Position numbers and translations under genes: made by a program. The notes beneath the pieces were generated by a model. It saw only the letters and a list, made by a program, of their open reading frames with translations. It was not told the DNA's origin and searched no databases. Shown here piece by piece: positions 1-5,139 of a stretch of DNA of 5,274 bases. Numbering within the stretch: the stretch's first letter is position 1; each line of letters begins with the position of its first letter. Origin of the DNA: a bacterium (GTDB lineage Bacteria > SZUA-79 > Acidulodesulfobacterales > Acidulodesulfobacteraceae); contig JAJYYS010000113.1 of NCBI GenBank assembly GCA_021800745.1, positions 1 through 5,274 of the forward strand, read 5' to 3'.

Positions 1-1020
1 CATATTAGAAATCAAGCCCTTCAACCATTCATAGTCGTTTTTTGCATCTTCGTTTATATCGTAAAAAGGAACGAGCATCATACCCATTCTAGGACCCGTA
101 ACCAAAGGAGCTTTTGCGCCTATTAAGATAGATGCTCCTTTTTCGTCGCCGGCTCTTAATGCTTTAGGCATTGCGTTAATACAGTGCATGCATTTTACGC
201 AGTTTTCGTCGTCGATTACAAGCTTTTCACCCTCAAACCACATACATTTCGTGGGGCATTTATCAAGAACGTATTTTTGAACGTTAAATTTCTTAACGTA
301 AGTTTTTACTTCGTCCTGATTGATTTTTATTTTGTCTTTCCACGTGCCGATAAAGGCAAGGTCGGATCTTGCGGCTGAAGCTACGCAGTCGTTGGCGCAG
401 CCCGAAAATTTCAATTTGAATTTATAATTAAATGCAGGTCTGTGAAGTTCGTCTAAATATTCTTCCGTTAAATCGTGGCATATTTTCATCGTATCGTAAT
501 TTGCAAATTCGCACCTCGCCTGCCCCGCACAGCATGAGGGGGTTCTTAAATCCGAACCGCTTCCGCCCAAGTCGAACCCGAGTTCGGCTACGGCTTGAAA
601 AACATCTTCGGCTTCAGCCTGCGACATACCGAGAACTTGAATATTTCCGGTAGCGCCGTGAAAGTTTAACAATCCGCCGGCGTATTTTTCGGAAATATCG
701 GCTAATTTCCTTAAGAAATCGGAATTATAAAAGAAACCTGCAGATGGTATAATTCTCATAGAATGACACTCTTTTATTCCCGGATATTTATCTGGGAATT
801 CACTGAACCTTCCGACCATTCCCGCTCCGTAACTTTTGACTCCGGCCATACCGCCGTGTTTCCAGTGATTTACTTTGTCGCGGTAAGATTCTTCAACTTG
901 TCCCAAAAGGTCTTCCGTTCTTTCGCTCTTTTCCGCTGCTCTTTCTATCTCCTTGACAAAACTTATCCACTTCCCTTTTTTAAGTTCGTCAAGAAGCGGA
1001 GTCTGGTGCTTTTTACCCAT
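1..1020 (-). CDS. dsrA: Dissimilatory sulfite reductase alpha subunit (DsrA), 5' part, runs off left edge
   Basis: The first 340 codons translate without interruption; the usual length is about 400-440 residues, so the C-terminus lies outside. DsrA pairs with DsrB in the cytoplasm and carries out six-electron reduction of sulfite (or the reverse in sulfur oxidisers). Seen directly: an N-terminus of the MGKKHQTPLLDELKKGKW type; the glycine-rich GGSGSDLRTP stretch (152-161); the siroheme-[4Fe-4S] ligands C164-x5-C170 (CAGQARC) and C208-x3-C212 (GCANDC); and the inserted ferredoxin domain with C255/C259 and C274-x2-C277-x2-C280, followed by MPKAL as in other DsrA. The start is fixed by AAGGAGG seven bases upstream. 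All expected cofactor cysteines are present, so the protein is probably active. DsrA rather than DsrB is inferred from the N-terminus and the C-x2-C-x2-C-x3-MP ferredoxin pattern. Whether it works reductively or oxidatively cannot be settled here. Confidence 0.97.
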   Translation of the reverse strand, partial: MGKKHQTPLLDELKKGKWISFVKEIERAAEKSERTEDLLGQVEESYRDKVNHWKHGGMAGVKSYGAGMVGRFSEFPDKYPGIKECHSMRIIPSAGFFYNSDFLRKLADISEKYAGGLLNFHGATGNIQVLGMSQAEAEDVFQAVAELGFDLGGSGSDLRTPSCCAGQARCEFANYDTMKICHDLTEEYLDELHRPAFNYKFKLKFSGCANDCVASAARSDLAFIGTWKDKIKINQDEVKTYVKKFNVQKYVLDKCPTKCMWFEGEKLVIDDENCVKCMHCINAMPKALRAGDEKGASILIGAKAPLVTGPRMGMMLVPFYDINEDAKNDYEWLKGLISNM

Positions 1021-1027
1021 AGTAAAG

Positions 1028-1034
1028 CCTCCTT
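1028..1034 (-). promoter_or_regulatory. Ribosome binding site of dsrA
   Basis: On the minus strand this reads AAGGAGG, a perfect anti-16S match, with seven bases to the dsrA ATG. It is the strongest Shine-Dalgarno in the window and decides the dsrA start. Confidence 0.93.
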
Positions 1035-1074
1035 ATATAAATATAGATTTAAAATAATAAAAAATACTGCCCCC

Positions 1075-1080
1075 ATTATA
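1075..1080 (-). promoter_or_regulatory. Proximal candidate promoter of dsrA (-10 box)
   Basis: A consensus TATAAT reads on the minus strand, with a poor -35 (TTACAA, 18-nt spacer). If used, transcription would start near 1068 and leave a leader of about 48 nt. A perfect -10 with a weak -35 is typical of activator-dependent promoters, but in such AT-rich DNA it may be chance. Confidence 0.4.
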
Positions 1081-1111
1081 AAACAATTTAAAACATAGTT
1101 GTAATTTTTAT

Positions 1112-1140
1112 TTATAAACCTTTTATGTTACTTTTGTCAA
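1112..1140 (-). promoter_or_regulatory. Distal promoter of dsrA, sigma70-like
   Basis: On the minus strand a consensus TTGACA (1135-1140) is followed after 17 nt by TTATAA (1112-1117), or after 18 nt by TATAAA. The start would fall near 1105, giving a leader of about 85 nt. This is the best promoter match in the dsrN-dsrA gap and means dsrA can be transcribed separately from dsrN. Confidence 0.7.
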
Positions 1141-1172
1141 GAAAAAAATTAAACTTTATTTTATTTTTATCG

Positions 1173-1188
1173 ATTAAGCATGCTTAAT
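1173..1188. promoter_or_regulatory. 16-bp perfect palindrome upstream of dsrA, candidate operator
   Basis: ATTAAGCATGCTTAAT is a perfect 16-bp dyad lying about 33 bp upstream of the TTGACA box. Its centre is about 75 bp before the predicted start, where an activator dimer could sit. The GC core (GCATGC) stands out in an otherwise almost pure A/T gap. The regulator is unknown. Confidence 0.45.
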
Positions 1189-1262
1189 TTTATAACAGAA
1201 AAAAAATGCAATAATAATACAAAATATGATTTTTGTAATAAAAAATCCTACTAAAGACTTGG

Positions 1263-2717
1263 TTATAAAACGGTTTTTTCTTTTGTTTGTTTTATAAAAG
1301 CGACCCAGTTTCTAAACCAGCCGGGAGATGAAGGAGAATACATATGCGTATAGCCGGCCAAAACATTTTTATATGTTATACCGTCGGATACGCCGTCCAC
1401 TCCGTAACCCTTCTTCATCCGAAAAATAAATTTATATCTATCATGGGACATTTCTAAGAAAGAATGATGAAATTCATGCCCCTTTATCAATTTAATCTTA
1501 TTAAACCATAGTCCTTCCTTATTATTTTCGTAAATATAAGGCGACAGTTTTGTATATCCATGCCCCTTCGGTTTTTTAGTAAGCTTGACGTCGGCGTCTA
1601 TTACCCCTACCATTTCATTAAAATTATTTTCATAAGAAATGCTTTTGCAAAGATACATCAGTCCGCCGCATTCCGCATAAACAGGAAGTCCATCTTCTAT
1701 TTTTTGCTTTATTTCTTTTCTTATGCCGATATTTGCCTGAAGAACTCCGGAAAATATTTCGGGGAAACCGCCCCCTATATATAGCGCATCGACATCCGGA
1801 AGATGTTTGTCTTCTATAGGGGAAAATTTAATTATTTCGCACCCTAAATCTTCAAGAGCTTCTAGATTTTCGTTATAATAAAAATTAAACGCATTGTCGT
1901 AGGCAAGACCTATTTTAAGGAGTTTGCGGACATTAGACTTGGAATTAGCCCTGTTTCTTTTTATTTTGATATCGGCGATATCGGGGTATGATTTATTTGC
2001 CGCTTTTGAAATCTTTATAATACTTTCCAAATCTATATATTCCGAAATTTTGGAAGACATTTCCGCAACAAGTTTTTCGACTTCTTCGGCGGAGAGAGTC
2101 GATAAAAGACCGAGATGCCTCTGCTTTACCGAAAACTCCGGATTATTGGGAATATTGCCCACAACCTTTAAATCGGTATAATATTTAATAGCTCTAAGCA
2201 AATTTTTTTCATGCCTTTTGCTGTGGACTTTATTGAGAATAATTCCTTTTATATTCACCTCTTTGTCGAATTCCTGAAATCCTAAAATAAGCGGGACTAC
2301 GCCCCTGTTCAGCTCGCCCACGTCGATTAGGAGAATTACCGGAAGGCCTAAAAGTTTTGCCATCTCGGCATTGGAAGATTTTCCGTATATATCGAAGGAA
2401 TCGTGCAAACCGTGATTCCCCTCTACTATACTGATTTCGGAATCTAACGAATGATTTATAAAATGATTTCTTATTTTATTTCCGGACATAAAATAAAAAT
2501 CAAGATTATAGGTTCGTTTGCCAGAGGCAATATTGAGCCACATGGGGTCGATAAAATCGGGGCCTTTTTTAAACGGCTGGACTGAAAGCCCTTTATTCCT
2601 TAATAAACGCGACAGCGCCATCGAAATAGTGGTTTTGCCGGAATTTCTTTTAACGGCGGATATATAAATTCCGTTAATGCGGTTATTTTTTTTGCTATTT
2701 TCGAAAATATTACTCAT
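1263..2717 (-). CDS. dsrN: DsrN, siroheme amidase (cobyrinate a,c-diamide synthase family)
   Basis: Cytoplasmic ATP- and glutamine-dependent amidase of the CbiA/CobB family. Next to dsrA it is best read as DsrN, which family knowledge links to amidation of siroheme for sulfite reductase. Two domains are visible. The N-terminal P-loop ATPase has the Walker A stretch AVKRNSGKTT (21-30), QPFKKGPDFIDP (47-58), VEGNHGLHD (98-106) and the RHLGL signature (200-204). The C-terminal class I glutamine amidotransferase domain begins near 268 and has GGGFPE (315-320), nucleophile C350 in AECGG, the GHEFHHS motif (413-419) and a late H458 as likely catalytic histidine. The 484 residues match the family. 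Its ATG lies inside the end of the upstream gene (8-bp overlap, ATGAGTAA), so translation is probably coupled. A role in cobalamin synthesis is the alternative, less likely since no cob/cbi gene is adjacent. Confidence 0.88.
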   Translation of the reverse strand: MSNIFENSKKNNRINGIYISAVKRNSGKTTISMALSRLLRNKGLSVQPFKKGPDFIDPMWLNIASGKRTYNLDFYFMSGNKIRNHFINHSLDSEISIVEGNHGLHDSFDIYGKSSNAEMAKLLGLPVILLIDVGELNRGVVPLILGFQEFDKEVNIKGIILNKVHSKRHEKNLLRAIKYYTDLKVVGNIPNNPEFSVKQRHLGLLSTLSAEEVEKLVAEMSSKISEYIDLESIIKISKAANKSYPDIADIKIKRNRANSKSNVRKLLKIGLAYDNAFNFYYNENLEALEDLGCEIIKFSPIEDKHLPDVDALYIGGGFPEIFSGVLQANIGIRKEIKQKIEDGLPVYAECGGLMYLCKSISYENNFNEMVGVIDADVKLTKKPKGHGYTKLSPYIYENNKEGLWFNKIKLIKGHEFHHSFLEMSHDRYKFIFRMKKGYGVDGVSDGITYKNVLAGYTHMYSPSSPGWFRNWVAFIKQTKEKTVL

Positions 2718-3051
2718 TTCGCTTTCTTAGTTCTTTTATTTTTGAAATTAAATTAAGTTTATAAGAAGAAAGTTTTTTGCCTTCTATTTCGCTTTCCCTG
2801 TGTTCTACCGAGTATATTCTTTCAACTCCGAGAATAAATAAAGAAAATTCATATTCCGCAGATTTATCTTTATTGAAATAGTGCTGATGAAATGCAAATT
2901 CGTCGTCTTCTTCGATTATCTTGCTTATGTAGAACGCTTCAAGTTTCGCCTGCAAAGGAAGACCGTCAAAGTATTTAAGCAATTCCAGAACAAACTCTTT
3001 GCTCAGCTTAGTAATTTTTGTAATATAATTTACGTCGTAGTTAAATTTCAT
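2710..3051 (-). CDS. Uncharacterised 113-residue protein translationally coupled to DsrN
   Basis: I do not recognise this family. It is a soluble-looking, charged protein with no signal peptide or membrane segment. A likely helical first half (about 16-46) ends in the acidic cluster EEDDE (47-51), followed by a histidine pair in HQHYF (55-59), a hydrophobic segment FSLFILGVERIY (69-80), and a basic, probably helical tail with KIKELRKR (104-111). It has no cysteines, so it is not an iron-sulfur protein, and it does not look like the roughly 78-aa winged-helix DsrD. Its stop codon overlaps the dsrN start by 8 bp, which supports it being a real, co-expressed gene. No Shine-Dalgarno precedes its ATG; the frame upstream stays open back to 3184-3186 but offers no good earlier start, so the start is tentative. 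A role in siroheme or sulfite reductase handling is only suggested by position. Confidence 0.75.
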   Translation of the reverse strand: MKFNYDVNYITKITKLSKEFVLELLKYFDGLPLQAKLEAFYISKIIEEDDEFAFHQHYFNKDKSAEYEFSLFILGVERIYSVEHRESEIEGKKLSSYKLNLISKIKELRKRNE

Positions 3052-3075
3052 ATTTACGTGAGCCGGCGGCGAAAG

Positions 3076-3210
3076 AAGATTGGCGGAGAGGGAGGGATGA
3101 GCGTCCTTAAGGACGCTAAAAGCGACGAACTTCCCCTTACGGGCTATCGCCCTTCGGGGGTTCGAATTCGAATACCCTTTATTTTATATCCCCGCTATTC
3201 GCCAATGCTT
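3076..3210. repeat. Structured palindromic element of about 135 bp with tRNA-Ser-like ends
   Basis: No protein gene is visible in this stretch. The outer arms 3076-3098 and 3188-3210 pair over about 19 Watson-Crick positions of 23, including an unbroken 7-bp ATTGGCG/CGCCAAT. Inside are three further fold-backs: the perfect palindrome AGCGTCCTTAAGGACGCT (3100-3117); a long stem-loop (3126-3164) with CGAAC/GTTCG, CCCC/GGGG and GGGC/GCCC; and the palindrome TTCGAATTCGAA (3161-3172). The left arm, TGGCGGAGAGGGAGGGAT (3081-3098), matches 17 of 18 bases of the tRNA-Ser 3' end in the same orientation. The whole could be a small non-autonomous palindromic element, a decayed tRNA copy, or a structured leader of the downstream minus-strand gene, whose start is 25 bp away. 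The interpretation is open; the structure is directly visible. Confidence 0.6.
3081..3098 (-). pseudogene. tRNA-Ser 3'-end remnant
   Basis: Reading the minus strand, this contains CCA, a G discriminator, a seven-base acceptor strand (CCTCTCC) and a T-stem strand. It differs at one position of 18 from the intact tRNA-Ser at 3218-3235. The sequence then switches at the same T-loop point (GGGAT then GAGC on the plus strand) at which the interrupted copy switches. CGAAC (3126-3130) and CCCC (3133-3136) beyond the switch may be the other half of the T-arm. No matching 5' acceptor strand is found up to 3217, so this is not a functional gene. Confidence 0.65.
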
Positions 3211-3217
3211 GTTTTAA

Positions 3218-3309
3218 TGGCGGAGAGAGAGGGATTCGAACCCCCGGTAAGCTTACGCCTACAATTGATTTCGAGTCAATCGCCTTCAACCGGACTCGGC
3301 CATCTCTCC
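3218..3309 (-). tRNA. tRNA-Ser (anticodon CGA), intact, CCA encoded
   Basis: Serine tRNA decoding UCG. On the minus strand the acceptor stem GGAGAGA/TCTCTCC pairs perfectly, with a G discriminator (as expected for serine) and an encoded CCA (3218-3220). The anticodon stem ATTGA/TCAAT encloses the loop CTCGAAA with anticodon CGA (3271-3273). The T-arm GGGGG-TTCGAAT-CCCTC pairs with one G-U. The long variable arm forms a 6-bp stem (one G-U) capped by GTAA, the class II shape typical of serine. At 92 nt it is normal. It is the middle of three tRNA-Ser-derived loci and the only one that folds properly. The 64-bp AT-rich gap upstream could hold its own promoter, but no clear -35/-10 pair stands out. 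Confidence 0.97.
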
Positions 3310-3389
3310 GTTAAAAAATAATACTTTATATATATTTATATAATTATAAATTAAGTTCCATATTTCATATTGACGGCGGAGAGAGGGAT

Positions 3390-3409
3390 GAGCTTTGCCG
3401 GACTGCGTC
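3390..3409. repeat. Mini-palindromic insert B, in the T-loop of the tRNA-Ser copy
   Basis: GAGCTTTGCCGGACTGCGTC on the plus strand. It follows GGGAT exactly where the intact gene continues TCGAAC. It shares 14 of 20 positions with insert A (3439-3458), and with its flanking bases forms a perfect CGGAC-TGC-GTCCG hairpin (3399-3411). A shorter AGC-TTT-GC fold precedes it. Confidence 0.75.
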
Positions 3410-3438
3410 CGAACCCCCGGTAAGCTTACGCCTACAAT

Positions 3439-3457
3439 GAGCTACGCTGAACTTCGT
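3439..3457. repeat. Mini-palindromic insert A, in the anticodon stem of the tRNA-Ser copy
   Basis: GAGCTACGCTGAACTTCGT on the plus strand, placed between CAAT and TGATT of the tRNA sequence. It adds exactly 19 nt. It folds into AGC-TAC-GCT followed by TGAAC-TTC-GTTGA with one mismatch, the same two-hairpin plan as insert B. Confidence 0.75.
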
Positions 3458-3512
3458 TGATTTCGAGTCAATCGCCTTCAACCGGACTCGGCCATCTCTC
3501 CGTATAAATATT

Positions 3513-4094
3513 CTATTTTTTACTTACGTTCGGCTTATTTAACTTATTAAATTGATAAGTTAAATAACCGCGCGGCATTTCTCCGGTTATATGTTTAACG
3601 ACATAACCGTTTCTATCTATCAAAAACGACTGCGGAATTTCATATATATTTCCGTATGCCTTTTCTATGGAATAATCCGCCATTCCAACCGGATAAGTTA
3701 TTATTCCGCCTTTAAAAGTCTTTATAAAATGCAGGACGTAGTTTTTCCCCTGATTGTTAACCGAAAGACCTATTATTGCAAAACCGTCTTTTTTGTGTAA
3801 TTTGTAAAATTTTTCCAATCTTGGAATTTCATCTCTGCAGGGAGGGCACCATGTAGCCCAGAAATTTACTAAAACTATTTTCCCTCTATAATTTTTCAGA
3901 GATAAAATTTTTCCGTTATAGTTAATGCCGGAAACGGAGAAAAGAGGCGCTAAAATCTTGCCGCCGGATTTTTTAACCGCATAATCTTTACTTTTCTTCA
4001 GCAGATAAGGGGTTTTTATTATTAAAATAGAGATAAGAACAATAACCAGAATAAAAATCAAGGCTTTAACGATTTGTATATTTCTTCTGTTCAT
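3513..4094 (-). CDS. Membrane-anchored thioredoxin-like protein, TlpA/ResA family
   Basis: Thiol-disulfide oxidoreductase predicted to face the periplasm or outer side of the membrane, of the kind that reduces disulfides in apocytochrome c or other exported proteins. Seen in the sequence: a basic N-terminus (MNRRN) and one hydrophobic segment (about 10-27) with no lipobox, hence a signal anchor; an AhpC/TSA-Redoxin type thioredoxin fold from about 48; the active site W82-C83-P84-P85-C86 in FWATWCPPC; and the cis-proline P154 in IPQSFLID. Length 193 is normal. No Shine-Dalgarno precedes the ATG, but the start gives a correct signal anchor and a good promoter lies about 50 bp upstream. The tRNA-Ser copies follow directly. 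CcmG and ResA are close alternatives; the exact partner cannot be assigned. In a dsr-bearing organism c-type cytochromes are expected, so cytochrome maturation is reasonable but unproven. Confidence 0.92.
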   Translation of the reverse strand: MNRRNIQIVKALIFILVIVLISILIIKTPYLLKKSKDYAVKKSGGKILAPLFSVSGINYNGKILSLKNYRGKIVLVNFWATWCPPCRDEIPRLEKFYKLHKKDGFAIIGLSVNNQGKNYVLHFIKTFKGGIITYPVGMADYSIEKAYGNIYEIPQSFLIDRNGYVVKHITGEMPRGYLTYQFNKLNKPNVSKK

Positions 4095-4153
4095 TTTTAT
4101 ATTATTTTATTAGGTTTTATGTTATTTTTATTGTCATTTAACTTAGATATGTT

Positions 4154-4182
4154 ATTCTACCACAAAGTATGATTATTATCAA
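4154..4182 (-). promoter_or_regulatory. Promoter of the thioredoxin-like gene, sigma70-like
   Basis: On the minus strand TTGATA (4177-4182), a 17-nt spacer and TAGAAT (4154-4159), each one base from consensus. Predicted start is near 4147, giving a leader of about 50 nt. It would also drive the tRNA-Ser copies downstream if transcription reads through. Confidence 0.7.
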
Positions 4183-4189
4183 AATAATA

Positions 4190-4217
4190 TTGATAAATTT
4201 TTTTTTTATGATATATT
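4190..4217 (+). promoter_or_regulatory. Promoter of galU, sigma70-like
   Basis: TTGATA (4190-4195), a 16-nt spacer rich in T, then TATATT (4212-4217). Its -35 box faces the divergent -35 at 4177-4182 across seven bases. The predicted start near 4224 leaves a leader of about 40 nt. Confidence 0.6.
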
Positions 4218-4247
4218 AATTTCAGTATTCATTCAGTTAAAATATAC

Positions 4248-4252
4248 GGAGG
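4248..4252 (+). promoter_or_regulatory. Ribosome binding site of galU
   Basis: GGAGG, eleven bases before the galU ATG. The spacing is slightly long but supports the ATG at 4264. Confidence 0.7.
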
Positions 4253-4263
4253 CTATCTATTTT

Positions 4264-5136
4264 ATGAAGGTTAACAAGGCGGTCTTCCCGGCCGCCGGTC
4301 TAGGAACAAGGCTTCTGCCGATTACTAAATCAATCCCTAAAGAAATGCTTGTATTGGTGGATAAGCCTCTTATACAATACGGGGTGGAAGAATGCATGGG
4401 CGCCGATATTACTGATATAATAATTATTACGGGCAGGGGCAAAACGGCTATCGAAGATTATTTCGACAGGTCTATAGAACACGAAATTTTACTCAAAGAA
4501 AAAGGAAAACACCACCTGCTTAAATCCGTAGATGAAATATCCAGTCGAATCAACCTTACATATACGAGGCAAAAAGAAGCGCTTGGTTTGGGACATGCAA
4601 TCTTATGCGCGCAGAACATGGTGGGCGAAGAACCGTTCGCTGTCGTTTTAAGCGACGACATTATAGATTCTGATACGCCGGTTATGAAACAGATGGTGGA
4701 TATATATAAAAATTTCAGATATTCCGTTTTAGCCGTTCAGAGAGTAAAAGACGAAGATGTTTCAAAATACGGAATAATAAGTGGAAAAGAGATTGAAAAA
4801 GGATTATACGCCGTCGAAGACCTCGTCGAAAAACCTGAGCTTAAAGACGCCCCGTCCAATCTTGCCATAATAGGAAGATATATTTTGATGCCGGATATAT
4901 TCAACTTCCTCAAAGATACTAAACCGGGCAAAGGAGGAGAGATTCAGCTCACCGACGCAATAAAGTCGCTTCTGCAGATTCAACCCGTTTATGCCTTAGA
5001 ATTCGAAGGGAACAGATACGACGGCGGCAACAAGTTAGACCTGCTTAAAGCGCAGATAATTTACGGATTAAAAAACGATGAAATAAGAAGCGGCTTAATG
5101 GAATTTATTAAAAAATCGGAATGGTGCGGAAATTAA
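4264..5136 (+). CDS. galU: UTP-glucose-1-phosphate uridylyltransferase (GalU)
   Basis: Cytoplasmic enzyme making UDP-glucose and pyrophosphate from UTP and glucose-1-phosphate, the entry to LPS, exopolysaccharide and galactose metabolism. The 290 residues match bacterial GalU over their full length. Visible motifs: the nucleotide-binding loop AAGLGTRLLPITKSIPKEM (10-28) with R16 and K26; VDKPLIQYGVEE (32-43); the QKEALGLGHA uracil/sugar loop (103-112); LSDD (129-132) with the metal-binding aspartate; VEKP (188-191); and GGEIQLTDAI (224-233). The start is supported by the Shine-Dalgarno at 4248-4252 and by the motif beginning close to residue 5, as in relatives. It reads divergently from the thioredoxin-like gene, and another gene follows after only three bases, so the two form an operon. 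RmlA-type thymidylyltransferases share the fold but lack these GalU-specific stretches. Confidence 0.97.
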   Translation: MKVNKAVFPAAGLGTRLLPITKSIPKEMLVLVDKPLIQYGVEECMGADITDIIIITGRGKTAIEDYFDRSIEHEILLKEKGKHHLLKSVDEISSRINLTYTRQKEALGLGHAILCAQNMVGEEPFAVVLSDDIIDSDTPVMKQMVDIYKNFRYSVLAVQRVKDEDVSKYGIISGKEIEKGLYAVEDLVEKPELKDAPSNLAIIGRYILMPDIFNFLKDTKPGKGGEIQLTDAIKSLLQIQPVYALEFEGNRYDGGNKLDLLKAQIIYGLKNDEIRSGLMEFIKKSEWCGN

Positions 5137-5139
5137 ATT

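Larger units (their letters stand above)
3374..3501 (-). pseudogene. tRNA-Ser(CGA) copy interrupted by two related inserts of about 20 nt
   Basis: The acceptor stem, D-arm, anticodon loop (CGA, 3463-3465) and variable arm match the intact gene downstream base for base, so this is a duplicate. Two changes break it: a 19-nt insert in the 3' strand of the anticodon stem (3439-3457), and a 20-nt insert replacing one base of the T-loop (3390-3409). One GA unit is also lost at the acceptor/T-stem junction, and the 3' end reads CCG rather than CCA. Total length is 128 nt instead of 92. Unless the inserts are removed from the transcript it cannot act as a normal tRNA. It starts only 11 bp after the stop codon of the upstream thioredoxin-like gene, so it has no room for its own promoter outside that gene. 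Confidence 0.85.

Noticed and set aside
763..1098. Plus-strand reading frame antisense to the start of dsrA
   Set aside because: It lies opposite clearly conserved dsrA coding sequence and its leader; there is no Shine-Dalgarno and no plausible protein features.
1228..1247. Terminator hairpin after dsrN (GATTTTT/AAAAATC)
   Set aside because: A 7-bp stem with only one G-C pair is too weak to support, and such inverted A/T runs are common by chance here.
1263..2717. Cobalamin-pathway cobyrinate a,c-diamide synthase
   Set aside because: The fold is the same, but the neighbour is dsrA and no cob/cbi gene is in view, so DsrN is the better reading. It is not excluded.
3099..3177. Rho-independent terminator for the tRNA genes
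   Set aside because: The hairpins are strong, but no T-run follows any of them on the minus strand, so no intrinsic terminator can be claimed.
2881..3321. Plus-strand reading frame of 146 codons
   Set aside because: It runs antisense through the uncharacterised gene, the palindromic element and the intact tRNA-Ser. Its protein has no recognisable features; it is open only by chance.
3076..3501. CRISPR array
   Set aside because: The repeated words belong to tRNA-Ser copies and small inserts; there is no regular repeat-spacer pattern.
3374..3501. A real tRNA with introns
   Set aside because: Known bacterial tRNA introns are much longer self-splicing group I introns, and archaeal-type bulge-helix-bulge introns are not expected in a bacterium. 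The T-stem has also lost two bases and the CCA is changed, which fits a pseudogene. Kept as something RNA sequencing could overturn.
4257..4442. Minus-strand reading frames opposite galU (also 4458-4661 and 4737-4931)
   Set aside because: They are shadows of the galU frame, which is conserved over its full length.
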